From an uncultured Anaerolineales bacterium (GTDB taxonomy: Bacteria > Chloroflexota > Anaerolineae > Anaerolineales > UBA4823), in the NCBI GenBank assembly GCA_937928795.1, contig CALFWB010000060.1, positions 1 to 33,661 on the forward strand: a stretch of DNA of 33,661 bases, read 5' to 3'. The notes under the pieces are model-generated. The model saw nothing but the letters and a program-made list of their open reading frames with translations, was not told where the DNA came from and made no database searches. Of the stretch, positions 23,701-33,661 are shown one piece after another (positions within the stretch are counted from its first letter, which is position 1; each line of letters starts with the position of its first letter). The translations under genes and the position numbers were made by a program.

Positions 23701-26211
23701 AGGAGCTAATCCGATGACTTGATAAAAGCCGTCGCTGTCGGTGTTGACCGTATAAAGGTTGTTTTGTGAGTCGATCACCGTTACCGTAGCGGTGTAAATT
23801 GGGGCACCGCTGGCGGCGTCAGTAACAAAGCCTTGCAAGATGGTTGGTTTGACCGTCAAGCTGACGCTGGCACTGTCGTTGGCTGGGTTGTAGTCATAAG
23901 GGCTGGAAGCCGTGCGCGTGGCGGTGTTCTGAATCGTCTGCCCAGCGGTGAGGGGATTAACTTTAGCGGTCAAAGTCAAGGTGGCAAAAGCTTGGTTGGG
24001 CAGCGTGCCAAGTGTCCATTCGCCACTGGAGGGGTTGTAGCTTCCGTTGTTGGTTGAGGCGTTCTGGTAGGTTAACGTGCTGGGGAGAAGATCGCGGATG
24101 ACGACCGAATCGGTTTCATAAGGTCCTTTATTGGTGACCGTAATGGTGAAGGTCACCCAATCGCCTTCGGTGGGATTGGGGTTATCGACTGCTTTGGTCA
24201 CCTGCAAATCGGCGCTGCGCACATTGGCGATGGCGGTTGAAGAATTGTTGCCGGCGTTGCTGTCGTAAGCACTCTTCAAGTTGGCGGTATTGCTAACTTG
24301 CGGTGCAGCGCTCTCGGTGACCGTCATATTCACGGTGATGGGGGGCAAGCTAGCGCCGGGATTCAGTCCGCTGTTATTGAGATGGGTGCATTCGATGGTT
24401 TGGGCGTTGGTGCTACAGCTCCATCCTGTTCCAGAAGCCAGAGGATTAATTAGACTGGCAGGCAGGGTATCGGTGACCGTCACACTGCCCGGCACGATGG
24501 AAGAGCCAACGTTGCTGACCGTTAATTGAAATAAGCCGCCGTTCGCGCCGATGTCAAAAACGCCTGTAGCCGTCTTGGTAATGCGCAAGTCTTGAGACGT
24601 TTGAGGGACAACGTCTAAGGTGCTTGTGATCGGATCAATGGGGTAGTAAGTCCATAGATCAAGCCCTTTGCGGTCGCCAAAACCGTTACTGCCGTCATTG
24701 CCAAAGGCGCGCTGCGTGGTGGCGGTATCAAAACCGTTCAACGGATCGCTATAGGGGATAGAAGGGGCACCAGCTCCGGGTAAAACAACGCCTGGGGTGC
24801 CAACGGTTGCGCCGCTTGAAACGCGGTAGCCACGGTCGTCGTAAAAGGCATGGCGGCAAGTGGCATAAGGGCAAGTTCCATTGATCGGGTTGAGCAGGGT
24901 GATGGTCGGGCCGCCCAACATGCTGTTCTCTACATCTAGCATGGGGAAGTGATATTCGCCGGCGTGAAAGGTCATCTTATAGGTGAAGTTGACTCCGACC
25001 GGGAACGGATTGCCTTGATTATCCTTGCCGTCCCATTCAACCGTATTGACCCCGGCGACCGATTGAGCGTAAATCACACGGTTTTCTGGCTTGGTTGGGT
25101 CAAAATTGGTTCCATCACGGCTGATCACAATTTGGTTAATGCCTCCGATGGTGCCTTGATAGGTAAAAATGCCGCCGCTGGTGTAATAGGCATCATTACC
25201 TCCCGCCGAGCCTTGAAAAGCCACATTGGTAATTGCCGGTGGGGCTGGGCTGGGCAGAATCTCGGCTGGCAAATCGGCGGCTGGATATTGAAAGAAGATT
25301 TTTGCCTCGGCTGGAGCAAGTTTTACTCCGCCTAGCAGGGTGGTCAATTGATTGTCTGTGCCGACCACATCATGGTAAAGGGGGGTTTTGCCGTCTGGGT
25401 CTAAGAAGCCAACGCGGTTGCCGTAGAAGATATAGCCGTTGGGATCGAGACCGCGGAAATCCACCTGATAAATAAAGCCATCGGCGGTAACGGCATACAC
25501 GGTGGAGAAAACGCGCCGTGAGATCCCATTCCCGGCTGTGATCTGGGCGAGATAATCCACAAACACCCTGCCTGGGATGTTCACCCCTTCAGCAGAACGC
25601 ACAGTGATATCCCACATGGAGACGCCGCTGCGCTGGCTGGCGCTCACGTTTGGGACGTCAATCGTGCCGGCATCCCCGTCGCTGCTTCCGTTTGGTCCGT
25701 CAGGCCCGTAGATGGCTACCCAATACACCCCGGTTTGAGGCACGAGGTAAACACAGGGTGTGTATCCTCCAACGGCTGGCAGGGGTCCAGCCAGTTCTTT
25801 TGTCCGCGTGTTCAACTCTCCTGCGCCGGGGTTAGACTGTCGATATGTGCTGCATTTGAACTCTGGGCTGATGCTGTTCAGAGTGGTTGGCGCAATTTGG
25901 GAAGAGGAGATTTGGTTGGGACGATACAGGACGATATCGCCCGAGCCCACGCCAATCGCGCTTGAACCCATCAAGATCGACTCACCTGCACGAGCATACA
26001 CGCGGAAAAAGGTGCGCCGATAAAGTCCAGCCGTCTTATTAGTGCGCCATTCGGTCAAGGCACGCTTGCCACCGTTGGCATTGAGCTCGCGGCTGCCATC
26101 TGCCTGAGCAGGTTGCACGGAGAAGAGCCCTAACAACAGGATAAGCGAAATAAGGGCGCTCAAAAAGGCAAAACCGGGGATTAACAAGGGAAATGAGGGT
26201 TTGTTTTTCAT
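20782..26211 (-). CDS. Giant secreted surface protein with DUF11, PKD and jelly-roll-like domains
   Basis: Exported protein of 1809 residues. A signal peptide (1-37, cleavage after AQA) precedes a unique region (38-380), then a FlgD-Ig-like segment NTVEWDGKDNQGNPFPVGV near 390. DUF11 adhesion-type repeats start near 540, 668, 864, 993, 1123, 1520 and 1647 (for example LQVTKAVDNPNPTEGDWVTF). A carboxypeptidase-regulatory-like domain sits at about 787-857, a carbohydrate-binding-like jelly-roll at about 1243-1400 with NGVYLGQQ, and a PKD domain at about 1407-1490 (FEFGDG, HAYNLPGEYTAVVRARD). The C-terminus has a transmembrane helix (about 1775-1795) and a basic tail RNRRAS, suggesting membrane anchoring or a sorting signal. 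AAGGA lies eight bases before the ATG. Likely a cell-surface or sheath protein mediating adhesion. Its stop overlaps the start of small peptide 1. Confidence 0.9.
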   Translation of the reverse strand: MKNKPSFPLLIPGFAFLSALISLILLLGLFSVQPAQADGSRELNANGGKRALTEWRTNKTAGLYRRTFFRVYARAGESILMGSSAIGVGSGDIVLYRPNQISSSQIAPTTLNSISPEFKCSTYRQSNPGAGELNTRTKELAGPLPAVGGYTPCVYLVPQTGVYWVAIYGPDGPNGSSDGDAGTIDVPNVSASQRSGVSMWDITVRSAEGVNIPGRVFVDYLAQITAGNGISRRVFSTVYAVTADGFIYQVDFRGLDPNGYIFYGNRVGFLDPDGKTPLYHDVVGTDNQLTTLLGGVKLAPAEAKIFFQYPAADLPAEILPSPAPPAITNVAFQGSAGGNDAYYTSGGIFTYQGTIGGINQIVISRDGTNFDPTKPENRVIYAQSVAGVNTVEWDGKDNQGNPFPVGVNFTYKMTFHAGEYHFPMLDVENSMLGGPTITLLNPINGTCPYATCRHAFYDDRGYRVSSGATVGTPGVVLPGAGAPSIPYSDPLNGFDTATTQRAFGNDGSNGFGDRKGLDLWTYYPIDPITSTLDVVPQTSQDLRITKTATGVFDIGANGGLFQLTVSNVGSSIVPGSVTVTDTLPASLINPLASGTGWSCSTNAQTIECTHLNNSGLNPGASLPPITVNMTVTESAAPQVSNTANLKSAYDSNAGNNSSTAIANVRSADLQVTKAVDNPNPTEGDWVTFTITVTNKGPYETDSVVIRDLLPSTLTYQNASTNNGSYNPSSGEWTLGTLPNQAFATLTLTAKVNPLTAGQTIQNTATRTASSPYDYNPANDSASVSLTVKPTILQGFVTDAASGAPIYTATVTVIDSQNNLYTVNTDSDGFYQVIGLAPGAATIQASHAQYQTSESVAKTIQSGAINVQDLQLKNADLLVLKSNGKTAVQLEDTLVYTITVQNSGSLTATAVVITDTMASSLKFLDCSSSCVHNGQQVVWTLPNPLLPGESATLNLTAWLTTTQSITQTYNYVFVRTASPESDITDNEVSDKDPLVFAPNLAIQIDDSKATVLAGETITYTLDYQNLGNRTSGNITVTVQLPPELVFEWAQGSYQYDGNSRSLTWSLSPLAAGTSSSLAFRCQVAAQALPETILTIPAAITDDGSQGADIDLSNNTSSDSDRVVRPVVLLTKTMSEPARPNEPLTVTLRYENASDTPATNVVITDTLPANTSYVLGSCKPSDICSTSGGQVVWNVGNLLPQSGGEVSFVLIPSLSAGGAATVEPSFGSSGSGGQVNIKSKVGASYLKGIWQGPNPLGPAGWNLNPRQTTFSDSGWTSPASATREMYWYDERTLGADWVTMNTEGQLDPNYTFFRAKACVPLNATGITTTLTLAGDDVSDIYLNGVYLGQQIGGGGVSNFFDNQAAQGGLNLLAVRLLNNRHGGHLPFGGQDHSGLLFDLTLAWSETRSFVKVPRILKAGQTVTFTANAALLGGVAPLEYRFEFGDGQSQGFSTNSSAQHAYNLPGEYTAVVRARDAGGCEAQESIPIRVLSDEVNLIANLAGANYASASGTVYQTLSGAAVDLPLSDLALRKSSLPNPVVAGDVLTYTLTVTNKGTRTLTRLTLLDPLPSALIAPQYTPSSGQYDPQSGEWTGISLAPNGSLTLTIRGQLDPLFSGQLLNSAQVSTDQATEQNPSDNSAQDAQDTNRYADLGVQVSGVQSGRWITYTITVSHHAISGLTQFKLIDVLPNVISSPTYTPSIGEYNPDTDTWSGITFLTGDELTLTVVGILPPNYQSNGLTYSVSVETPDPILDPEPNNNTANYTMSISPTLVRVAQFRASSPPTSPLWVLILIFALLGSVRTVKFWRNRRAS

Positions 26212-26343
26212 CTTGGTCTTCCTTCAAGAGCAAGGATCGGCTTCTCGTGCAAGAGAGAAGCATGTAGATGTTAACTAGATTTTAAGGAAAATTAACCGAT
26301 TTTGACTCTACAGTTTTGTAAGATTGGAGAAGATTTGCCCTCA

Positions 26344-26376
26344 CCCCCGGCCCCTCTCCCACGAGGGGAGAGGGGA
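26344..26376. repeat. Dispersed GC-rich repeat, partial copy C
   Basis: Third occurrence of the GCCCCTCTCCCACGAGGGG hairpin sequence, matching 20593-20625 base for base. It lies immediately 3' of small peptide 2, as copy B does for peptide 1. The hairpin could end or stabilise the transcript before the surface protein gene, which starts 130 bases further on. Confidence 0.65.
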
Positions 26377-26389
26377 GGAAGCTGCTGGG

Positions 26390-26533
26390 TCAGGGCGTTT
26401 CACCGAGCGCGTCGTCAAAATCGGGCTGCGAAAGCGGGGAACCGGCTTGGGTTTCTAGCTCGATTTCGAGCACGATCTGCGAGGCTTGGTAGGGTTTCGG
26501 TGCGTTTGACTCGGTGAGAAATTCTGAAGTCAT
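26390..26533 (-). CDS. Small acidic peptide 2 (47 residues), paralogue of peptide 1
   Basis: The peptide begins MTSEFLTESNAPK, has PYQASQIVLEIELETQAG in the middle and ends SPLSQPDFDDALGETP. It is acidic and without Cys. GGAG lies six bases before the ATG, and the ATG overlaps the stop of the surface-protein remnant upstream as ATGA, exactly as for peptide 1. The C-terminal 34 residues differ from peptide 1 at four positions (Pro/Ser, Val/Ala, Leu/Gln and few others), while the N-terminal 12 residues have diverged. The duplicated block (26344-26494 versus 20593-20743) has about five mismatches in 151 bases. Function unknown. Confidence 0.68.
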   Translation of the reverse strand: MTSEFLTESNAPKPYQASQIVLEIELETQAGSPLSQPDFDDALGETP

Positions 26534-26766
26534 GAAGTTCTCCAAGGGGGGAGTGGAGTGCGGTTCAGATAGAGGGTGAGGAGCGCCAAGATCGGCAAAA
26601 GCAGCCTGATGAGCAGGGGTTTGACCGTGGTGGCACGCATTTGTTTGATCTCGCCTGCGGTCGGGCCAACGTCATTGCCGACAGCCCAGTCGGAAAGAGT
26701 CGTCACGCCCTGGCACATAACGCTGTTTGCCGTGTACGAGTGCATGGCGCAATCCCACACGGACAA
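26530..26766 (-). pseudogene. C-terminal remnant of a second surface protein
   Basis: An open frame of up to 78 codons without a good start (only a TTG, in-frame stop just before it). It reads as the tail of an exported protein: TANSVMCQGVTTLSDWAVGN, then GPTAGEIKQMRATT, a hydrophobic helix LLIRLLLPILALLTLYL and a short tail PPWRTS. The ending parallels the intact surface protein (FRASS, transmembrane helix, basic tail). Its stop overlaps the start of small peptide 2. The 5' part of the gene is missing. It could instead be a very small membrane protein, but the lack of signal peptide and ribosome-binding site argues for a truncated gene. Confidence 0.55.
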
Positions 26767-26829
26767 TCGTTACTGTTTCAAAAATGGTAAAAATGGGGTT
26801 TCATAGCATTGCCGGGGCGACTCTGGTAT

Positions 26830-26858
26830 GTGATTGTCATCTGCAAGATGACAATCAC
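26830..26858. repeat. Perfect 29-bp palindrome
   Basis: Arms GTGATTGTCATCT and its exact complement flank a 3-base loop. It sits 64 bases upstream of the LysM-LTD gene, in the divergent gap 26767-26922. It could be an operator, or a dispersed palindrome of the same class as 6264-6294; both combine a short ACAA-containing core with almost no loop. Confidence 0.65.
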
Positions 26859-26922
26859 CTCTAGCCAAAATTTTCCAACGGTTGCTTGGTTTTTGTGCTA
26901 TCATAGAAAGGAGATCGGTTCT

Positions 26923-27669
26923 ATGCAACCTTGGAAGCGCGCCCTCCTTTTTCTCTTGCTCAATGCCATCCTCTCGGCCACAGTTACCCTAACGGTCTTG
27001 TGGATTTGGGAGCTCACCCATCCCGCGCCGTCGGTCGGGGCAGACCAGCTTTTGAAAACTGAGCCTATCCCCGTTGCAGGTGGGGCAGGCGATCAACCAG
27101 CGCCCTTCACTGTCACCCCGGCGATCCTCATGGATGAATATATCGTCCGCGAAGGCGATACGCTAGGGCAGATCGCCGATAAATACCAGGTGAGTGTGGA
27201 GACGCTTCTGAAAGCCAATGGATTGAAAGACCCGAATGCCATTAGCGTCGGTATGGCGATCTACATCCCGATTACCCCCGAAGCGCCGCTTCAATCCGCG
27301 GCGCAGATCACCCCTTCGCCCATTGGTGCTACCCCGACCTTGGTGCCTGGTGCTCAGCCACCCAGCGCAATCATTAGCAGCGTGATTGGGATGGGCGATC
27401 TAGCTACCGAACGCGTTTTTATCACGCGGGTGGGTAGCGGAGTTCTGTTGCTCAAAGACTGGCGCTTGACCGATGAGGACGGCAATGTTTTCGTCTTTCC
27501 GGAATTGGCGCTCTATGAGGATGGCGCTATCAATGTCTGGACGACCACGGGCACGGTCACGCCAGTGGATTTGTATTGGGGCTTAGCAACGCCGTTGTGG
27601 CGCTCGGGCGAGACAGCCACGCTGTTGAACGAGCGCGGCGAGGTCATCTCAACCTATACCATCCCTTGA
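26923..27669 (+). CDS. Membrane-anchored LysM and lamin-tail (LTD) domain protein
   Basis: Envelope protein of 248 residues. A short basic N-terminus and transmembrane helix (about 6-30) act as signal anchor. A Pro/Ala-rich stretch leads to one LysM domain (residues 72-116: EYIVREGDTLGQIADKYQVS, then LLKANGLKDPNAISVGM) that would bind peptidoglycan. After a Pro/Thr linker, residues about 160-248 match an LTD fold (LKDWRLTDEDGNVFVFPE, then TATLLNERGEVISTY). The ATG at 26923 is chosen over an upstream in-frame start because AAGGAG lies nine bases before it and the residues upstream do not look coding. It probably links the cell wall with the membrane. The DUF1992 gene follows after 10 bases. 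Confidence 0.85.
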   Translation: MQPWKRALLFLLLNAILSATVTLTVLWIWELTHPAPSVGADQLLKTEPIPVAGGAGDQPAPFTVTPAILMDEYIVREGDTLGQIADKYQVSVETLLKANGLKDPNAISVGMAIYIPITPEAPLQSAAQITPSPIGATPTLVPGAQPPSAIISSVIGMGDLATERVFITRVGSGVLLLKDWRLTDEDGNVFVFPELALYEDGAINVWTTTGTVTPVDLYWGLATPLWRSGETATLLNERGEVISTYTIP

Positions 27670-27679
27670 GGAGGAAAAG

Positions 27680-28074
27680 ATGCGTTGGGTTGAAGAGCGC
27701 ATCCGTGAGGCGATCGAACGCGGCGAATTTGAGAACCTCAAAGGCAAGGGGAGGCCTATCCAATGGGAAGAGAATCCATTCACACCCCCCGAATTGCAAC
27801 TAGCCTTTCACCTCCTGCGCTCGAGTGGCTTTACCCTACCCTGGATTGAAATGCGCCGCGAATTGGTGCAAGAAATCGAAACCCTGCGCCAACGGGTCGC
27901 TCAGCTCCGCCAATCCCCGCGTTGGAACGACGCATGGGGGAAACGGGAGAAAATTCGGTTAGAAAAACAAATCGAAGACCTGAATCGGCGCATCCGCAGG
28001 TATAATATCGAGGTGCCGCTGACGCACTTTCATTTACCTGTATTAGATTGCCAAGCCGAACTCGAAGGAAATCC

Positions 28075-28078
<4 letters not shown>
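27680..28078 (+). CDS. DUF1992 (DnaJC28-like) protein
   Basis: Small soluble protein of 132 residues. The conserved part (residues about 3-65) reads WVEERIREAIERGEFENLKG, KGRPIQWEENPFTPPEL and AFHLLRSSGFTLPWIEMRRE, the hallmark of DUF1992, a domain found alone in bacteria and with J-domains in eukaryotes. The remainder is a charged coiled coil (residues about 60-110). No biochemical function is established. GAGGAGG precedes the ATG. Its stop overlaps the dnaX start as ATGA, so it is translated together with the replication genes. Confidence 0.85.
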
Positions 28079-29676
<1,598 letters not shown>

Positions 29677-29695
29677 TTTTTGTCAGGAGGAAGCA

Positions 29696-30022
29696 ATGGC
29701 GAAAGGTTACAAAGCTCCAAAAGGTATGGGGCAAATGGGAATGATGCAGCAATTGCAAAAGTTACAAGAACAACTCCAACTGGCGCAAGAGCAGCTTGCC
29801 CAAGAGACGATCACGGCGACGGCTGGTGGCGGCGCGGTCAAGGTTACCTTAACCGGCGACCAACGCTGTACCGCCGTAGAGATCGACCCGCAACTTCTGC
29901 AAGATGGCGATGTGGAAATGATCCAAGACCTAATGTTAGCGGCCTTTAATGCTGCGCTGGAGCAGAGCCGCGAGCTGGCTGCGGAGCGGTTAGGTCCTCT
30001 CGCCGGCGGTTTGTCCTTCTAA
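29696..30022 (+). CDS. YbaB/EbfC family nucleoid-associated protein
   Basis: DNA-binding protein of 108 residues. After MAKGYKAPKGMGQMGMM comes a long helix QQLQKLQEQLQLAQEQLAQE and the family core VTLTGDQRCTAVEIDPQLL, followed by a C-terminal helix ending LGPLAGGLSF. It forms dimers that bind DNA and is almost always next to dnaX and recR. The start at 29696 has a CAGGAGG site; an upstream extension of the frame overlaps dnaX and is rejected. Confidence 0.93.
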   Translation: MAKGYKAPKGMGQMGMMQQLQKLQEQLQLAQEQLAQETITATAGGGAVKVTLTGDQRCTAVEIDPQLLQDGDVEMIQDLMLAAFNAALEQSRELAAERLGPLAGGLSF

Positions 30023-30025
30023 GCA

Positions 30026-30643
30026 ATGTCTTTGCCGAAACCGCTGCAAGATGTGGTTCATGCCCTCAGCCGCTTGCCGGGCATCGGCCCAAAAACGGCC
30101 TCGCGCTTGGCTTTTTATCTCTGGCGTGCGCCGGAGGAGCTAAGTGTTGATCTTGCCAATGCGTTGTTGGCTTTGAAGACCGAAACGACCACCTGCCCGC
30201 GCTGCTTTCACATCATGGCGGTTGGGCAGGACGCCTGTGAAATTTGTTTGGACCGCACGCGGCAAAGTGAGTTGTTATGTGTGGTGGAAGAGCCCTTGGA
30301 TGTGATTGCTATTGAGCGCTCAGGCGCCTATCGCGGCCTCTATCACGTCTTGCAAGGCGTGCTCTCGCCGATCGAAGGAGTCGGTCCGCACGATTTACGG
30401 ATAGCCGAACTGGTGCAGCGCATTCAAAACGAGCCGATCGAAGAAGTGATTCTGGCGACCAACCCCAGTCTGGAGGGGGAGGCGACAGCCATGTACTTGA
30501 AACAGCGTCTCCAAACTCTTGGGGTGAGAGTTACGCGGTTGGCGCGTGGCTTGCCGGTCGGAGGGGATTTAGAGTATGCCGACCCGAACACCCTGTTGCG
30601 GGCGTTGGTAGGACGGCAAGAGATGGAAAGCAAAGAAGGGTAA
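30026..30643 (+). CDS. recR: Recombination mediator protein RecR
   Basis: Protein of 205 residues that helps load RecA at gaps through the RecFOR pathway. A helix-hairpin-helix (LPGIGPKTASRLAFYLW, 17-33), a C4 zinc finger (Cys57, Cys60, Cys71, Cys74) and a Toprim domain (about 82-175, LLCVVEEPLDVIAIERSG, then ILATNPSLEGEATAMYL) are in the standard order. Length is normal for the family. It starts three bases after the previous stop, so it is the last gene of the dnaX operon. The rRNA promoters begin 58 bases downstream. Confidence 0.96.
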   Translation: MSLPKPLQDVVHALSRLPGIGPKTASRLAFYLWRAPEELSVDLANALLALKTETTTCPRCFHIMAVGQDACEICLDRTRQSELLCVVEEPLDVIAIERSGAYRGLYHVLQGVLSPIEGVGPHDLRIAELVQRIQNEPIEEVILATNPSLEGEATAMYLKQRLQTLGVRVTRLARGLPVGGDLEYADPNTLLRALVGRQEMESKEG

Positions 30644-30701
30644 AGTCTAGCATTAATAGATATTAATCGCATCATCAAAGATTAAAATGGCTTAAAACCC
30701 C

Positions 30702-30729
30702 TTGACAGGTGGCATCAAATCGGTATAAT
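30702..30729 (+). promoter_or_regulatory. rRNA promoter P1
   Basis: Perfect TTGACA (30702-30707) and TATAAT (30724-30729) with a 16-base spacer, about 290 bases upstream of mature 16S rRNA. The AT-rich stretch immediately upstream could act as an UP element. Confidence 0.85.
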
Positions 30730-30841
30730 AAAGCTTGCAAGAAACCCAAATCGGATCTCACCGCACAGGGATGATCCTTTACAATTGAAGAGACGCCCCT
30801 GCGTCAGAGACCAGAACTGGAAAGTTTGTTCGGTCTGACGG

Positions 30842-30861
30842 CCGATGTCCAAAGACATCGG
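30842..30861 (+). promoter_or_regulatory. Leader hairpin between rRNA promoters
   Basis: CCGATGTC and its complement GACATCGG with a 4-base loop, followed by a T-rich tract (TATTTTGTCT). In P1 transcripts it could be a terminator-like structure overcome by antitermination. Another imperfect hairpin (CGTCAGA / TCTGACG) lies just upstream. Confidence 0.5.
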
Positions 30862-30880
30862 TATTTTGTCTCTAAAATCC

Positions 30881-30909
30881 TTGACAGGCGCAGGCGAGGC
30901 TGGTATACT
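30881..30909 (+). promoter_or_regulatory. rRNA promoter P2
   Basis: TTGACA (30881-30886) and TATACT (30904-30909) with a 17-base spacer. Tandem P1/P2 promoters are usual for rRNA operons and allow growth-rate control. Confidence 0.82.
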
Positions 30910-30930
30910 CCCAACTCGCTTCAAAGACAG

Positions 30931-30946
30931 CACCTTAACAACTGAA
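30931..30946 (+). promoter_or_regulatory. boxA-like antitermination element, leader copy
   Basis: CACCTTAACAACTGAA resembles the rRNA boxA consensus (CTCTTTAACA). The same 16 bases recur before 23S rRNA at 33057-33072. Confidence 0.55.
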
Positions 30947-30979
30947 GAGTGATAGAAAGTGAAACCTTGCGCTTCCGGT
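30936..30979 (+). other. 16S rRNA processing stem, 5' arm
   Basis: This segment (including GTGATAGAAAG and GCTTCCGG) is complementary, with small interruptions, to 32613-32655 after the 16S gene. The long duplex would be the RNase III target that releases the 16S precursor. Confidence 0.75.
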
Positions 30980-31020
30980 CAACATCCGTAAGCAACGTAT
31001 CGAAAGATACGAAAATTTTT

Positions 31021-32529
<1,509 letters not shown>

Positions 32530-32612
32530 CTATAGAGTGCCGAGCGACATGGCGCAGCATAGCTGCTCTGTGAAGCTCTACTCCAAATATTTTGTCTCTC
32601 AGCGGTGTAGAG

Positions 32613-32655
32613 ACGCCGGAAGCCAAGTCGCTTTCTATCACTTCTCAGTTGTTGA
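32613..32655 (+). other. 16S rRNA processing stem, 3' arm
   Basis: Contains CCGGAAGCCAAG and CTTTCTATCACTTCTCAGTT, complementary to 30936-30979 on the other side of 16S rRNA. Confidence 0.75.
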
Positions 32656-32668
32656 GGGCTGTTGCCTT

Positions 32669-32742
<74 letters not shown>

Positions 32743-32765
32743 CAACCCGCAGGGTTGTGTGACCC

Positions 32766-32838
32766 GGGGATGTAGCTCAGTTGGGAGAGCGCCGCCTTTG
32801 CAAGGCGGAAGTCACGGGTTCGAGTCCCGTCATCTCCA
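32766..32838 (+). tRNA. tRNA-Ala (anticodon TGC)
   Basis: A 73-base cloverleaf with acceptor GGGGATG / CATCTCC (one G-U pair), T-loop GGTTCGAGTCC and anticodon TGC at 32799-32801. The CCA end is not encoded. It follows tRNA-Ile by 23 bases, the usual Ile-Ala pair of rRNA spacers. Confidence 0.95.
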
Positions 32839-33056
32839 CCTGACGGAGCGAAATGTAAAGGAGTTTGAAAAAGTTTGGTTTCACGACAAGCGAACAAAGG
32901 TTAATTGGCAGGCAAAATCGCAAGGGATCGACGGCCCGGCGGTTTGCCGGGTCGACTTGTCTAAAAATTGGGTTGAGCGACAGGGGGCGCTTCAGACAGA
33001 TAGAAAGATGTCGGAGCGACCGCAGGCGTTCAACCGCCTCCTGAGCAATCAGGTAG

Positions 33057-33072
33057 CACCTTAACAACTGAA
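33057..33072 (+). promoter_or_regulatory. boxA-like element, spacer copy
   Basis: Exact repeat of the 16-base CACCTTAACAACTGAA element found in the 16S leader, placed 46 bases before 23S rRNA. The rest of the spacer (32839-33056) shows only a GC-rich hairpin around 32933-32954 and no gene. Confidence 0.55.
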
Positions 33073-33117
33073 CAGGCAACAGTATTCACGAAAAGTTTCG
33101 ATTTCTCCGCATCACGG

Positions 33118-33661
<544 letters not shown>

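Noticed and set aside
26302-26517. Plus-strand open frame of 71 codons
   Set aside because: It is antisense to small peptide 2 and the adjoining repeat; the minus-strand gene has a ribosome-binding site and a paralogue.

Overview
The window looks like a chromosomal segment of a Chloroflexota bacterium, probably class Anaerolineae. This is an inference from the general look of the 16S gene, the very large multi-GAF sensor kinase, the DUF4388/Arf-like GTPase pair, the DUF11-repeat surface protein and the LysM-LTD protein. No database search was possible, so the taxonomic call is moderate.

Layout. (i) 1-3289, minus strand: a spermidine/putrescine-type ABC transporter operon in the order binding lipoprotein, permease B, permease C, ATPase (ATPase cut by the window edge). 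A strong hairpin lies between the binding protein and the permeases. (ii) 3290-3953: a repeat-rich intergenic region with a diverged inverted repeat, a 20-bp-stem hairpin and a 12-unit heptamer tandem repeat. (iii) 3954-6179, minus strand: a 6-phosphofructokinase with pyrophosphate-type residues and a DUF368 (polyprenyl-phosphate translocase family) membrane protein. (iv) 6180-6688: a perfect 31-bp palindrome, a MITE-like element and a consensus sigma-70 promoter driving the next block. (v) 6689-20168, plus strand: a compact signalling cluster in two apparent transcription units. The first is DUF4388 protein, small GTPase, alpha/beta hydrolase, V4R-like sensor-domain protein and left-handed beta-helix protein. 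The second is a receiver protein with a degenerate GGDEF domain, a 2353-residue histidine kinase with about ten GAF modules, a single-domain receiver, and a second alpha/beta hydrolase whose nucleophile serine is glycine. (vi) 20169-20638: dispersed and tandem repeats.

(vii) 20639-26766, minus strand: a 1809-residue secreted and membrane-anchored surface protein with DUF11, PKD and jelly-roll-like domains. Its stop codon overlaps (ATGA) the start of a 48-residue peptide gene. A near-identical 47-residue peptide gene lies upstream and is coupled in the same way to the C-terminal remnant of another surface protein. This twice-occurring surface-protein/peptide module is the most novel signal in the window; its peptides have features reminiscent of RiPP precursors. 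(viii) 26923-30643, plus strand: a LysM-LTD envelope protein, a DUF1992 protein, dnaX, the YbaB/EbfC nucleoid protein and recR. (ix) 30702-33661: an rRNA operon with tandem promoters, boxA-like elements, a long 16S processing stem, 16S rRNA, tRNA-Ile(GAT), tRNA-Ala(TGC) and the start of 23S rRNA.

How it works together: polyamine uptake, glycolysis, lipid-carrier recycling, DNA replication/repair and rRNA genes are housekeeping. The kinase/GTPase cluster is plausibly one sensory pathway with paralogous hydrolases near the two ends of the cluster. The surface-protein/peptide modules form a separate cell-envelope locus.
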